The notes beneath the pieces were generated by a model. It searched no databases, was not told the origin of the DNA, and saw only the letters and a program-made list of their open reading frames with translations. Shown here piece by piece: positions 17,859-30,722 of a stretch of 64,000 nucleotides of DNA (positions are counted from its first letter, which is position 1; each line of letters opens with the position of its first letter). The stretch is from contig FCNS01000046.1 in the NCBI GenBank assembly GCA_900045905.1, positions 1 through 64,000 of the forward strand, read 5' to 3'. A program made the position numbers and the translations under genes. The stretch comes from Clostridiales bacterium CHKCI001. GTDB taxonomy: Bacteria; Bacillota; Clostridia; Lachnospirales; Lachnospiraceae.

Positions 17859-18629
17859 TTACTTACAATGTTCTTCTACATACTGATTTGCAGCTGTTCG
17901 TATCTTCTCCATTTTCTTCTCTGTATCTGGATTAGAATAAGGAACCCGATCAATAATCTTATTAATATAATCTTTTTCCTTTATGTATTGGAAACTTGCT
18001 GGATAATTCAGATCAAAGATATAACCTAAATAAGATACCCACATGTCCATATGAGTTTTTCTTTCTGAGTTTAAAATTGGAATATGATTTAAAAATTTTT
18101 CATAAATTTCCTCTGTAATTGCTTCTGTTCCAAGTTCTTCCTCATCTACATCCACCATTGTAACCATACTGGACACATGTTTCACGCGGAAATTATCTAG
18201 TTTATCTGCATCACGGATGATTTTTGTATGCATATCCCCACGTTTTGGCATATCATCTGGCATCTTATATACCCCATGATATTTAATTGCCAGATAAATA
18301 ATCTCATCTAGATGACGTTCCTCTAAAAACTGCTCTATCATATTTTCTTTAAATAAAATATCAACACTGCACTGTGCATGTGGCATTAGGCTATCATCAA
18401 AACTATGATAAATACGCAATTGTTCAAAACGTCCAATATCATGAAGTAGCCCAATTAACTCTGCCAATTTTGCATCTTCTTCTTCTAATTTCATTACCTG
18501 AGCAATATATTTACACGCAGATACTACGCCATAAGTATGTGCTATTTTTAGGCGTATCTTATTATCCGTTTTATCATATTGCTGTAAATAATTTTGAAAC
18601 ACTCCTTGTGCTTTCTTTAAATCAATCAT
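17859..18629 (-). CDS. HD-domain phosphohydrolase
   Basis: A 256-residue HD superfamily protein. The metal-binding series is His near 31 (IAHTYGV), HD in LLHDIGRFEQ near 62-63, HAQ near 84, a later KYHG and the DADKLDN motif. Such proteins hydrolyse phosphate esters or nucleotides; the substrate is unknown. Start ATG 18629 follows GGGAGG. It appears to be a single-gene unit between the purine permease and the 3D-domain gene. Confidence 0.82.
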   Translation of the reverse strand: MIDLKKAQGVFQNYLQQYDKTDNKIRLKIAHTYGVVSACKYIAQVMKLEEEDAKLAELIGLLHDIGRFEQLRIYHSFDDSLMPHAQCSVDILFKENMIEQFLEERHLDEIIYLAIKYHGVYKMPDDMPKRGDMHTKIIRDADKLDNFRVKHVSSMVTMVDVDEEELGTEAITEEIYEKFLNHIPILNSERKTHMDMWVSYLGYIFDLNYPASFQYIKEKDYINKIIDRVPYSNPDTEKKMEKIRTAANQYVEEHCK

Positions 18630-18735
18630 TTTTACCTCCCATTCAGTTATCTTTATATTTTAATTATAACATCCAACATCTCAGCTTACAAGTAATATGA
18701 TGACTAGACTAAAGTAAAATTTTACAATAAAAATC

Positions 18736-18768
18736 AAAAAAGTTGCTGGGAATTCCCAACAACTTTTT
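18736..18768 (-). terminator. terminator of the 3D-domain gene
   Basis: A near-perfect palindrome (AAAAGTTG, TGGGAATTCCCA, CAACTTTT) lies about 22 bp past the stop codon and is followed by T-rich sequence on the minus strand. Confidence 0.8.
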
Positions 18769-18790
18769 ACTATGTATTTCTATTGATCAA

Positions 18791-20317
18791 TTATTTTACT
18801 AAATATACATCTGCATAATACATACCACCTGCGGATGCTACTGCATGATTGGTTCCTGTATAAATATCAATACAGTTACTTCCAACACCAGTATCGGCTG
18901 CGATATAAATCTGTCCATTAATCATAACCTTAGAACCATAAGGAATCTGAGCTGGATTTACAGCGATTGACTGTCCTGGTGTTAAAGCCATTCCAGATGC
19001 ACCAACTACAGTTGCTGCTCCAGTAGACCACTGTCCACAACAGATTGGACAAGAACAATAATGTGTGATTCGGAACTTTCCAAGATACTGTTGTTGAGCC
19101 GCCTGCTGTGCTGCTTGTTCTGCCGCTGCTTGAGCTGCTGCCTGGCGAGATGCTTCTTCTGCCGCTGCTTGGGCTGCTGCCTGGCGAGATGCTTCTTCTG
19201 CCGCTGCTTGAGCTGCTGCCTGGCGAGATGCTTCTTCTGCTGCTGCTTGAGCTGCTGCCTGGCGAGATGCTTCTTCTGCTGCTGCTTGAGCTGCTGCCTG
19301 GCGAGATGCTTCTTCTGCCGCTGCTTGAGCTGCTGCCTGACGAGATGCTTCTTCTGCCGCTGCTTGAGCTGCTGCCTGGCGAGATGCTTCTTCTGCTGCT
19401 GCTTGAGCTGCTGCCTGACGAGATGCTTCTTCTGCTGCTGCCTGGCGAGACGCTTCTTCTGCTGCCTGACGAGATGCCTCTTCTGCTGCTGCCTTTTGTG
19501 CCTCAGACTCTGCTAACCAGCTTTCTTCTGCTGCTTTACTTTCTGCTGCTTTTTTAGACTCCTCTTCTTTTGCTTTCTTAGATTCTGCTTCTTTTGATGC
19601 CTTCTCTTCTGCTTCTCTACTTTCTTTCTCTGCTTCAGCCTTTTCGGAAGTCCATTTTAATGTAACATGATTTAACCTTAAATAAGCGTTTCCATCATCT
19701 GTACTTACTTTAATCCAATTTTCGTTCTTTTCTTTTACATCATGGGAAGTTTCTTCCTTTAATGTAGTAACTACTTCAGAATTAATATCAGCCTCTTTGT
19801 ATGCCTTCGTTTTATTTTCTTGAATTACTACTTTAAATTCTGCATCTTCTCCAACTTTTTTTGCTGCTTCATCACCAAAGATAAGATTTTGTGTTCTAAC
19901 CCAACCCTTTACAGAACCAGATCTTACTCTTGTCCATTTCTCACCAACTTGGCTTACTGTTACAACTGTATCAGCGGTAATTTTTCCAATTACTACTTCA
20001 TCTTCTTTATCTTCAACATCGGATTCGTAAACTTTAACGTATTTCTTTACCATATTTGTATCAATAATTGCTTTATCTTCAAAATACTCTTTCAATGCAT
20101 CCTCTTCTGATTCTGAAGATTTTCCAGCACCTACTGTATTCTTTTCAGAAATAGCTATCTTTGCTTCGCTTTCTTCGATTGTTGTTTCATATGCAATTTC
20201 TGAGGAACCGGTAATATCACTGGCCGTATTTCCTGAGATTCCATTGGCGGAAATTGTTACAACTGCTGCTGCTGTTGCAACTAAGACCATGCTTCCAATG
20301 ATATACTTCTTTCTCAT
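18791..20317 (-). CDS. secreted cell-wall protein with SH3b domains, Ala-rich repeats and 3D domain
   Basis: About 508 residues from ATG 20317, where GGAGG precedes; an ATG at 20356 is upstream of that site. The order is: signal peptide (residues 1-25), two SH3b-like domains (about 95-230), a charged then Ala/Glu/Gln-rich coiled-coil-like region with ten EEASRQ units, and a C-terminal 3D domain. The 3D domain carries the expected aspartates (ADTGVGSNCIDIY) and the HYCSCPICCG cysteines. 3D domains are the RpfB/MltA-like barrel of peptidoglycan-cleaving enzymes, so a wall-remodelling lytic role is likely. Half-sites resembling WalR boxes lie upstream. Confidence 0.85.
   Translation of the reverse strand: MRKKYIIGSMVLVATAAAVVTISANGISGNTASDITGSSEIAYETTIEESEAKIAISEKNTVGAGKSSESEEDALKEYFEDKAIIDTNMVKKYVKVYESDVEDKEDEVVIGKITADTVVTVSQVGEKWTRVRSGSVKGWVRTQNLIFGDEAAKKVGEDAEFKVVIQENKTKAYKEADINSEVVTTLKEETSHDVKEKNENWIKVSTDDGNAYLRLNHVTLKWTSEKAEAEKESREAEEKASKEAESKKAKEEESKKAAESKAAEESWLAESEAQKAAAEEASRQAAEEASRQAAAEEASRQAAAQAAAEEASRQAAAQAAAEEASRQAAAQAAAEEASRQAAAQAAAEEASRQAAAQAAAEEASRQAAAQAAAEEASRQAAAQAAAEEASRQAAAQAAAEQAAQQAAQQQYLGKFRITHYCSCPICCGQWSTGAATVVGASGMALTPGQSIAVNPAQIPYGSKVMINGQIYIAADTGVGSNCIDIYTGTNHAVASAGGMYYADVYLVK
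19141..19490. repeat. 39-bp tandem repeats in the 3D-domain gene
   Basis: Seven near-identical 39-bp units run from 19141 to 19413, then shortened units of 27 and 24 bp and a partial one. Each encodes the 13-residue unit EEASRQAAAQAAA. Units differ mostly by silent changes (CCG/CTG, TGG/TGA), so recent expansion or conversion is likely and copy number may vary between strains. Confidence 0.9.
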
Positions 20318-20368
20318 AATATATATACCTCCATAGAATACTGTATTTTTTATCATGTATACAGTATT

Positions 20369-20404
20369 GTTACATTCTTATTTCTTTGTTACAAATTTGT
20401 TACG
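20369..20404 (-). promoter_or_regulatory. possible WalR (YycF)-type binding sites
   Basis: On the minus strand CGTAAC-N5-TGTAAC lies at 20388-20404, and a third TGTAAC at 20369-20374. The Bacillus WalR box is TGTWAH-N5-TGTWAH, so this is a one-mismatch match upstream of a wall-hydrolase-type gene. A separate inverted repeat ATACTGTA/TACAGTAT lies at 20338-20367, close to the start codon. Confidence 0.45.
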
Positions 20405-20800
20405 CATTTATAATATCAAATTTAACATCTGCTGTCAACCGAAACTTCCCCCAGATCCCCTATTTTGTTAATTTTACTCATTTATTTTTTTATATTTTTT
20501 GTTTCATTTTACTTTATATCTATTTTTTTACCTTATACTTTCATTTTTATGTATATTTTATATAATTGATTTTCTATGGAATTTTACGTTTTTTGTATTT
20601 AATTTTTTATTTTTTTACACATTTTCAAAATTTTTTATTTTTTTTAGGCTTGATTTTCCTACTTTTTGTAAAACATATAAGTACGAAAATTCAATATTTT
20701 CTTGAAAAATCGGGCTTCTCTTCTTCTCCATTAATTTTTAATTAAATATTACAAAATTATTACATCCTGTAATATTTACACCTAACTAAGACAGCAAAAA
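20405..20800. other. very AT-rich intergenic stretch
   Basis: Nearly 400 bp dominated by T-runs on the plus strand, upstream of the 3D-domain gene. The only open frames are low-complexity phenylalanine-rich translations. I see no gene or clear structured element. Confidence 0.5.
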
Positions 20801-20804
20801 TAAA

Positions 20805-20858
20805 GCTGTTCTGAAAACATTATTTAGAAACCAATTCAAATAATGTTTTCAAAACAGC
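20805..20858 (-). terminator. terminator after the RNA methyltransferase gene
   Basis: A long inverted repeat (GCTGTT, then GAAAACATTATTT, pairing with AAATAATGTTTTC and AACAGC) with one mismatch region is followed by TTTATTTTT on the minus strand. Confidence 0.78.
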
Positions 20859-20876
20859 ACTTATTTATTTCTTGGA

Positions 20877-21632
20877 TCATCCTCTTCTCTGTCTTGCTGC
20901 CTCAAATAACAATATGGAAGCAGCGACTGCCGCATTTAATGATTCGACCTGACCGCACATAGGAATTTTAATATAATCATCTGCCATATCTGCCAATTCC
21001 TTGCAAAGTCCTCTGGACTCATTTCCAATCATAAATCCAGATCCTCCTTTATAATCTACCTGATCATAGGAAGCTTCTCCTTCCAAATGCGCAGCATACA
21101 ATTGAATTCCATGTGCTTTTACTTTTTTAATATCTTCTGATAAATGAGCACTATAATAAAATGGAACACGATATAAAGACCCCATTGTAGAACGAATTAC
21201 CTTTGGATTATAAATATCTACGGTCTCCCGATTCATCAATACTCCTGAAATTCCTGCCGCTTCTCCTGCACGAAACATTGTTCCCAAATTTCCTGGATCT
21301 TGAATGGTATCTAAAACAAGCAGCAAAGGTTCTTTTGCATGCCATAAATCTTCTATTTTATATTCATACTGCCTAGCAATTGCTAGAATTCCCTGCGGAG
21401 TTTTTGTATCAGACAAATCCGCAAATACTGCATCTTTTACGATTTCATATGAAATTCCATGAAGCAATGATTCATTACTCTTTAAAAAACTTTCCGAGAC
21501 AAACGTCTGCAATAAACGTTCTCTTGGAAGTTCTTGAAACATTTTAGGACCTTCTACTATAAAGACTTTATCCTTCCTTCTCTGTCTAGCTTTTTTTTGT
21601 AATTGTAGTACATATTTTTCTTTTTGATTCAT
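20877..21632 (-). CDS. TrmH/SpoU family RNA 2'-O-methyltransferase
   Basis: A 251-residue SPOUT methyltransferase. An N-terminal substrate-binding L30e-like domain (residues 1-95) precedes the SpoU domain. SpoU motifs are visible: LDTIQDPGNLGTMFRAGEAAG, then GNESRGL and SLNAAVAASILLFE, which forms the SAM-binding trefoil knot. It most likely methylates rRNA or tRNA. Start ATG 21632 follows AAGGAG. Confidence 0.88.
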   Translation of the reverse strand: MNQKEKYVLQLQKKARQRRKDKVFIVEGPKMFQELPRERLLQTFVSESFLKSNESLLHGISYEIVKDAVFADLSDTKTPQGILAIARQYEYKIEDLWHAKEPLLLVLDTIQDPGNLGTMFRAGEAAGISGVLMNRETVDIYNPKVIRSTMGSLYRVPFYYSAHLSEDIKKVKAHGIQLYAAHLEGEASYDQVDYKGGSGFMIGNESRGLCKELADMADDYIKIPMCGQVESLNAAVAASILLFEAARQRRG

Positions 21633-21684
21633 CTGAGCTCCTTAAGTATTAAAAATATGTTATGGGGTGTCTATATAGATAAAA

Positions 21685-21726
21685 AGAAGCTGTTGCAAAC
21701 AAATCGTAAGCATTGCAACAGCTTCT
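21685..21726 (-). terminator. terminator between pfkA and the RNA methyltransferase gene
   Basis: A 14-bp perfect stem (AGAAGCTGTTGCAA and complement) with a 14-nt loop and CTTTTTAT on the minus strand. It should end the dnaE-pfkA transcript. Confidence 0.8.
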
Positions 21727-21774
21727 GCATTTACCCCATATATTTTTTACATAAAATATAATGATATTGGGATC

Positions 21775-21863
21775 AAAAAGTATTTTGCCCCATGATACTA
21801 CGGATTTCTACACACTTCGTGTTCCCGAAATCCTAAATTCATACTTTTTCATGCGAACATGAA
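21775..21863 (-). repeat. structured intergenic element downstream of pfkA
   Basis: Nested inverted repeats: outer AAAAAGTAT/ATACTTTTT (21775-21783 and 21841-21849), inner GGATTTC/GAAATCC with an ACAC-TTC-GTGT tip, and an adjacent TTCATG/CATGAA hairpin. There is no coding potential. It may be a dispersed intergenic repeat or a 3'-UTR structure; I cannot count copies from one window. Confidence 0.4.
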
Positions 21864-21884
21864 ATGCATGACCTTTGTATCATA

Positions 21885-26386
<4,502 letters not shown>

Positions 26387-26421
26387 TTTTGTCTCCTTTT
26401 ATTTTTTGTTATTGTGATATG

Positions 26422-26450
26422 CAAAAAGAAGCTCCAGTGGATTCTTTTTG
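26422..26450 (-). terminator. possible terminator upstream of dnaE
   Basis: A stem CAAAAAGAA/TTCTTTTTG lies between the small membrane-protein gene and dnaE. It may end the DUF5688-aroE transcript. Confidence 0.5.
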
Positions 26451-26458
26451 TTTTTTAT

Positions 26459-26572
26459 TTATGAAATTGCTTGACAGCTCGTGATAATTACTGCTGCAAT
26501 TGCTAAACAAGCAGTTATAATAATTGCTAAATAAGGAAACACAATCCAAAATGCTGTTTTTCTCTTTTTCAT
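26459..26572 (-). CDS. 37-residue single-pass membrane protein
   Basis: A small ORF whose ATG at 26572 overlaps the aroE stop (TAATG), with GAGGAGG upstream. It has a basic MKKRK start and one hydrophobic helix of about 25 residues (YLAIIITACLAIAAVIITSC). No function is recognised. The strong ribosome site and coupling to aroE argue that it is translated. Confidence 0.6.
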   Translation of the reverse strand: MKKRKTAFWIVFPYLAIIITACLAIAAVIITSCQAIS

Positions 26573-27453
26573 TATTCCTCCTCTTCCTTTTCTCGGAAAT
26601 ATTTTTCCTTTATATGAACAACAGGCATATCTGTTCCAGTCCAAAGTCGAAATGCCTCCGCACCTTGATACAGTAACATATATAATCCATTAAAAGTAGG
26701 ACAACCCACTTCTTTTGCTAATTTCATTAGCTTTGTTTCTCTCGGATTATAAATAACATCGGAAACAATCAATTCTTTATGAAACATTGTTTTATCTTCA
26801 ATAATGGATTGGTCTTCATTCGGAGCCATTCCTACATTTGTGGCATTGGTCAAGATTACACTTTCTGCAATCTCCTTTCTGAGAATCTCTTTATGAGCAA
26901 GATCAAACAGCTTAACCTTACAATTTGTTTCCCCATTCAAACGTTGCGTCATCTCTTGTGCATGATTCCAAGATTTTCCATGACGACAAAACAGAGAAAT
27001 TTCCTTTACTCCATCTAATGCGGCTTGTACTAAAATAGCCATCGCTGCACCACCTGCACCAATTAATGTCATCTTTTTTCCAATAATCTCAAATCCAGCT
27101 TCCTGAACTGACATCATATAGCCAACCCCGTCTGTATTATATCCATATAATTTTCCATCTTCATTCACAACTGTATTAACAGCTCCAATTAATGCTGCAG
27201 CTGGAGAAAGAAAATCACATAACTCATACATTTTAATCTTATCTGGCATTGTACAATTCCAGCCCCTTGCACCTAGCTGCTTTAACGCCTCTACTTTTTG
27301 TTCTACCTCTTCTTCTTTTGCATCAAAACAAAGATATACATAATTCTTGTTTGTGATTTTAAAGGCTTCATTATGCATCAATGGTGAAATACTGTGTGCG
27401 ACTGGATGTCCTAATAAGCCTGTTAATCTCGTATATCCATTCATTCTTCCCAT
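26572..27453 (-). CDS. aroE: shikimate dehydrogenase
   Basis: NADP-dependent reduction of 3-dehydroshikimate to shikimate. N-terminal substrate motif HPVAHSISPLMHNEAF, catalytic Lys/Asp region (CTMPDKIKMYE; the usual NVTMPHK is altered to NCTMPDK), and the Rossmann loop GAGGAAMA. The C-terminal NGLYMLLYQGAEAF motif is intact. Possible ATG starts at 27459, 27453 and 27444; 27453 gives the best spacing to AAAGGA. The substitution around NxTxP[HY]K is worth noting, but the lysine is kept. Confidence 0.9.
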   Translation of the reverse strand: MGRMNGYTRLTGLLGHPVAHSISPLMHNEAFKITNKNYVYLCFDAKEEEVEQKVEALKQLGARGWNCTMPDKIKMYELCDFLSPAAALIGAVNTVVNEDGKLYGYNTDGVGYMMSVQEAGFEIIGKKMTLIGAGGAAMAILVQAALDGVKEISLFCRHGKSWNHAQEMTQRLNGETNCKVKLFDLAHKEILRKEIAESVILTNATNVGMAPNEDQSIIEDKTMFHKELIVSDVIYNPRETKLMKLAKEVGCPTFNGLYMLLYQGAEAFRLWTGTDMPVVHIKEKYFREKEEEE

Positions 27454-27458
27454 ATTCA

Positions 27459-28388
27459 TTATCCTTTCTTATTCCTTTCGATAAAAGAAAATTTTCCAGT
27501 CTGCCTGGAAAAACAATAGACGGAGGGACTCAGTCGTTCATCTGGTTTTGGAATTGTATCATAAGTCCTCTTTGCAATTTCTTGAAAAATTTCCCATTTA
27601 CCGTATTTTTGAAATGGAACGGCTACCAATTCATGAACACTAAGCACTGTCACAGCTAAATCACTGTGAACTTGCTCTGCTAAAGTCTTCCAAATATCGG
27701 AATAACATAGGTATACCGCTCCATAATAATTCGCTTTATTTGAAACAAAATACATATCTTTGCAACTGTTCTTATTATTTTTTATACTGTCAGTCAGAGA
27801 AAATGTCTGCATTTGATCCAAATCTTGAAGATAGTTCACCACATCACAAAGGTGGCTTACTACTGGAGGTAGAATCTGAGGTGTATTTTTTTCTGCCTGA
27901 TGGTACAGTTCTTGTTCTGTCTTTTTCCATACTTGTTGTATCTGCTTTGTTACAATAATGCTTCCCCATTGATTTTTTGGATATGAAACAGCAATATAAT
28001 AAATGATCGCCATATCAAAGAAATGGCGATGAGGAACACTTGTCAGCCATGTTTTATTTATCTCATAGTTGACAAGCTGTAAAGCGAGATGCTTTTTGAC
28101 ATAGTCATAACAAAACAATGTATTCCATGCTCCCTGCATACGATTGCATACCTGCCTAAAAATTTCTGTAATCTCCATCTGTATTTGAGAAAGACTTATC
28201 CCTGTTTTATACCGCCTATAATAAGGCAGTACATAAATAGCAGGAGAACAATTTCCTCCCTTTACAACAAACGCATCTCTTATATAATTATTATTTTTAC
28301 GAACTGGATAAACTGTGACGAAATAATCACGAGGAAGATTAGCTGTTACGAACTTTGCAACTGCTTCTATAAATAATTGATATTTCAT
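27459..28388 (-). CDS. DUF5688-like protein of unknown function
   Basis: About 309 residues, soluble, no signal peptide or membrane segment. The N-terminal third contains SPAIYVLPYY and a regularly spaced hydrophobic pattern. It resembles the DUF5688 family found mainly in Lachnospiraceae, where function is unknown. ATG 28388 is preferred since AAAGGA lies 9 nt upstream. The stop overlaps the first aroE ATG, so it probably heads the aroE transcript. Confidence 0.6.
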   Translation of the reverse strand: MKYQLFIEAVAKFVTANLPRDYFVTVYPVRKNNNYIRDAFVVKGGNCSPAIYVLPYYRRYKTGISLSQIQMEITEIFRQVCNRMQGAWNTLFCYDYVKKHLALQLVNYEINKTWLTSVPHRHFFDMAIIYYIAVSYPKNQWGSIIVTKQIQQVWKKTEQELYHQAEKNTPQILPPVVSHLCDVVNYLQDLDQMQTFSLTDSIKNNKNSCKDMYFVSNKANYYGAVYLCYSDIWKTLAEQVHSDLAVTVLSVHELVAVPFQKYGKWEIFQEIAKRTYDTIPKPDERLSPSVYCFSRQTGKFSFIERNKKG

Positions 28389-28442
28389 GAACAACATTCC
28401 TTTCTAATCTTATAAGCTGCGGAATGTTGACTGAGAGAGAAA

Positions 28443-28514
28443 CACACCTGAAGGGAATCGAACCCCCGCACGCAGATCCGGATTCTGCTGCTCTATCCAC
28501 TGAGCTACAGGTGC
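28443..28514 (-). tRNA. tRNA-Arg (CCG)
   Basis: On the minus strand a full cloverleaf reads GCACCTG acceptor, GCTC/GAGC D-stem, GCAGA/TCTGC anticodon stem with loop ATCCGGA (anticodon CCG), a GTTCGATT-type T-loop and the CAGGTGT acceptor partner. It reads CGG codons. The 3' CCA is not encoded. Confidence 0.93.
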
Positions 28515-28560
28515 ATAGTATTTTAAAACTATTGTTATAATCAAATACCCCAACTTTATT

Positions 28561-28614
28561 GTGATCACACCAGTACTAAGCTTTGCGTTTTGCAAATCCA
28601 GTACTGACGATCAC
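28561..28614. other. long hairpin between efp and tRNA-Arg
   Basis: A composite hairpin has three helices: GTGATC/GATCAC, CAGTACT/AGTACTG and TTTGC/GCAAA. No T-run follows on either strand, so it is not a standard terminator. It could process or protect the efp 3' end. Confidence 0.4.
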
Positions 28615-28658
28615 ATAATCCCTTAATAAACTGCTTTTATGGAGCATTTCTTTATAAA

Positions 28659-29213
28659 TTATACTCTGGACAGATATTCTCCTGTTCTAGTATCAATCTT
28701 AATCTTATCATGCTGATCTACAAATAATGGAACAGAAACTGTTGCACCTGTTTCTACAACAGCTGGCTTTGTAGCACCTGTTGCAGTATCTCCCTTAAAT
28801 CCTGGCTCGGTATCAGTAATCTCTAATTCCACAAATAATGGCGGCTCAACTGCAAATACACTTCCCTTATAAGAACAGATCTTACACATTTCATTTTCTT
28901 TTACGAACTTTAAGGAGTCTCCTACTACATCTTCTGCAACTGGAAGCTGTTCATATGTTTCCATATCCATAAAGTAATATAAACTTCCATCTTCATATAA
29001 GTACTGCATATCTTTACGTTCAACAAATGCGTTCTCTAACTTTTCTGTTGGACGGAATGTCTTTTCTACAACGCCGCCACTGATAACATTTTTTAATTTT
29101 GTTCTAACAAATGCTGCACCCTTTCCTGGTTTTACATGTTGGAACTCAATTACCTGATAAACGTTACCATCCAATTCGAAGGTATTACCATTTCTGATTT
29201 CACCTGCTTGCAT
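28659..29213 (-). CDS. efp: elongation factor P
   Basis: Ribosome factor that relieves stalling at polyproline, 184 residues in three OB-like domains. The loop carrying the modified lysine is KPGKGAAF, with Lys31 as the expected modification or contact site. The C-terminal signature with [20 protein letters not shown] is complete. AAGGAGGAA precedes the start. Modification enzymes are not in the window. Confidence 0.97.
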   Translation of the reverse strand: MQAGEIRNGNTFELDGNVYQVIEFQHVKPGKGAAFVRTKLKNVISGGVVEKTFRPTEKLENAFVERKDMQYLYEDGSLYYFMDMETYEQLPVAEDVVGDSLKFVKENEMCKICSYKGSVFAVEPPLFVELEITDTEPGFKGDTATGATKPAVVETGATVSVPLFVDQHDKIKIDTRTGEYLSRV

Positions 29214-29283
29214 TTTTTTAATTCCTCCTTCGGATTATATTCCACCGCCCGATTCCAAATTGATTCGGACATATATGTTTATT

Positions 29284-29808
29284 TTATAATAAATTTGATT
29301 GTTTTTCAAGTATTTTTTTCTTCTTCTTATAAAAAATTAACACAATTTTTTCCAAATAGCGTTTTACTATAATTTGAATTTCTTCTTTTGGATGGATCGG
29401 TTTTACAAGTATAGCAGGAATACCCGTTCGATTGGCTCCGTATATATCTGTAAAAATCTGATCTCCTACAAATATCGTTGTCTGCTTATCTGTTCCCATT
29501 TGTTTCATGGCATAATAATAATTTTTTACCGAAGGCTTATTCGCCTTGTATATATATTTGGATTCGACAGCCTGTGCAAATGGTTTTACTCGATCTTCTT
29601 TATTATTGGAAATAAGACATGTCTGCCATCCCATTTTATGAAGTTTTTGGAATAATTGTTTGGCACGATCATCGACAGACGCATTATGCGGTACTAATGT
29701 ATTATCGATATCAAATATTACTCCGCGAAATCCCTTTTCATACAGACGTTGAAAATTGATCTGATAGGTTGAATCCACATATAAATTCGGATAAAACTTT
29801 TCCACCAT
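29284..29808 (-). CDS. yqeG: YqeG family HAD IIIA-type phosphatase
   Basis: A 174-residue HAD phosphatase. Motif I is FDIDNTLV (nucleophile and acid Asp), motif II SNN, and motifs III/IV are in KPSVKNYY and VGDQIFTDIYGA. YqeG relatives are linked to phosphatidylglycerophosphate phosphatases and to ribosome genes; the substrate is not certain. ATG 29808 is chosen because GGAGG lies 5 nt upstream. The C-terminus is lysine-rich. Confidence 0.85.
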   Translation of the reverse strand: MVEKFYPNLYVDSTYQINFQRLYEKGFRGVIFDIDNTLVPHNASVDDRAKQLFQKLHKMGWQTCLISNNKEDRVKPFAQAVESKYIYKANKPSVKNYYYAMKQMGTDKQTTIFVGDQIFTDIYGANRTGIPAILVKPIHPKEEIQIIVKRYLEKIVLIFYKKKKKILEKQSNLL

Positions 29809-29851
29809 TGTATCCTCCATTTCCGTTCCCACGGTTTATCTCTTGAGTAAT

Positions 29852-30112
29852 TTAGAACTTACATTTTTCTAATACCTCTTCTGCGACAATTTCCACAATA
29901 ATAATATCGGAACCAACTTGGCGTATTTTATTAAATGGAATTATATATTCGGTATCTCTTCCAAATAAACCGCATACTCTTCCAATTCCTGGTACAATAA
30001 TTGCCAATATACATCCAGTACATATATCAAAGTCGACATCACTCACATATCCAAGTCTTTTGCAATCACACATATTAATTACTTCTTTTTGTTTCAGATC
30101 ACAGATACGCAT
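29852..30112 (-). CDS. YlmC/YmxH family PRC-barrel protein
   Basis: An 86-residue PRC-barrel protein of the YlmC/YmxH family, often annotated as sporulation-related in spore formers. The family pattern KEVINxxDCKRLGYVSDVDFD is clear. Function is unknown. GGAGG precedes the start. It lies between yqeG and nrdR with small gaps. Confidence 0.82.
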   Translation of the reverse strand: MRICDLKQKEVINMCDCKRLGYVSDVDFDICTGCILAIIVPGIGRVCGLFGRDTEYIIPFNKIRQVGSDIIIVEIVAEEVLEKCKF

Positions 30113-30251
30113 TCATTCGCCTCCTACACCAGTGGCACACTCATTCTCTTTTAAACTATGCGTGGATGATTGCAAATGTTACTAATCGGTCAGTGATAAT
30201 ATCATGAAAGCAAAATTCTAATAGGAAAAGAAAGACATAAGATCAACCAGC

Positions 30252-30707
30252 TTACATTTTCTTTTTTTGTAATAGAGATTCTAACTCTTTTACAAACGTA
30301 CTAACATCTTTAAATTCCCGATACACGCTGGCAAATCGAACATATGCAACTTCTTCTAAATCTTTTAATCGTTCCATGACTAACTCTCCAATTAAAGAAC
30401 TGGATACCTCATTTTTATCCATTGAAAAGATTTCATTTTCGACAGAATCTATCAACTGATTAATTTGTTCACTTGAAACTGGACGTTTATGACAGGCACG
30501 AAGAATTCCAGCTTCTATTTTAGAGCGATCATAAGGTTCTCGCTTATCATCTTTTTTCACAACCATAAGTGGAAATGTCTCTAATTTTTCATAAGTAGTA
30601 AACCGTTTTCCACATCTTTCACATTGCCGTCTCCTGCGAATTGCATCTTCTGCTGGTCTGGAATCAATAACCCGCGAAGAATCATGACCGCAAAATGGAC
30701 ACTTCAT
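30252..30707 (-). CDS. nrdR: transcriptional repressor NrdR
   Basis: A 151-residue regulator of ribonucleotide reductase genes. An N-terminal zinc ribbon (CPFCGHDSSRVIDSRP, then CERCGKRF) is followed by the ATP-cone (about residues 49-139), which senses ATP/dATP. It acts in the cytosol on NrdR boxes elsewhere. AAAAGGAGGG precedes the start; prfC lies 16 bp upstream and may be cotranscribed. Confidence 0.96.
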   Translation of the reverse strand: MKCPFCGHDSSRVIDSRPAEDAIRRRRQCERCGKRFTTYEKLETFPLMVVKKDDKREPYDRSKIEAGILRACHKRPVSSEQINQLIDSVENEIFSMDKNEVSSSLIGELVMERLKDLEEVAYVRFASVYREFKDVSTFVKELESLLQKKKM

Positions 30708-30722
30708 GTCTGTTCCCTCCTT

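Noticed and set aside
19141-19490. CRISPR array
   Set aside because: The repeats are contiguous, carry no unique spacers and encode a regular protein repeat in frame.
19061-19557. Two long plus-strand frames rich in Cys or Leu
   Set aside because: They are antisense readings of the 39-bp repeats in the 3D-domain gene and have no ribosome site.
20499-20705. A Phe-rich plus-strand frame
   Set aside because: It is low-complexity T-rich sequence without a convincing start signal.
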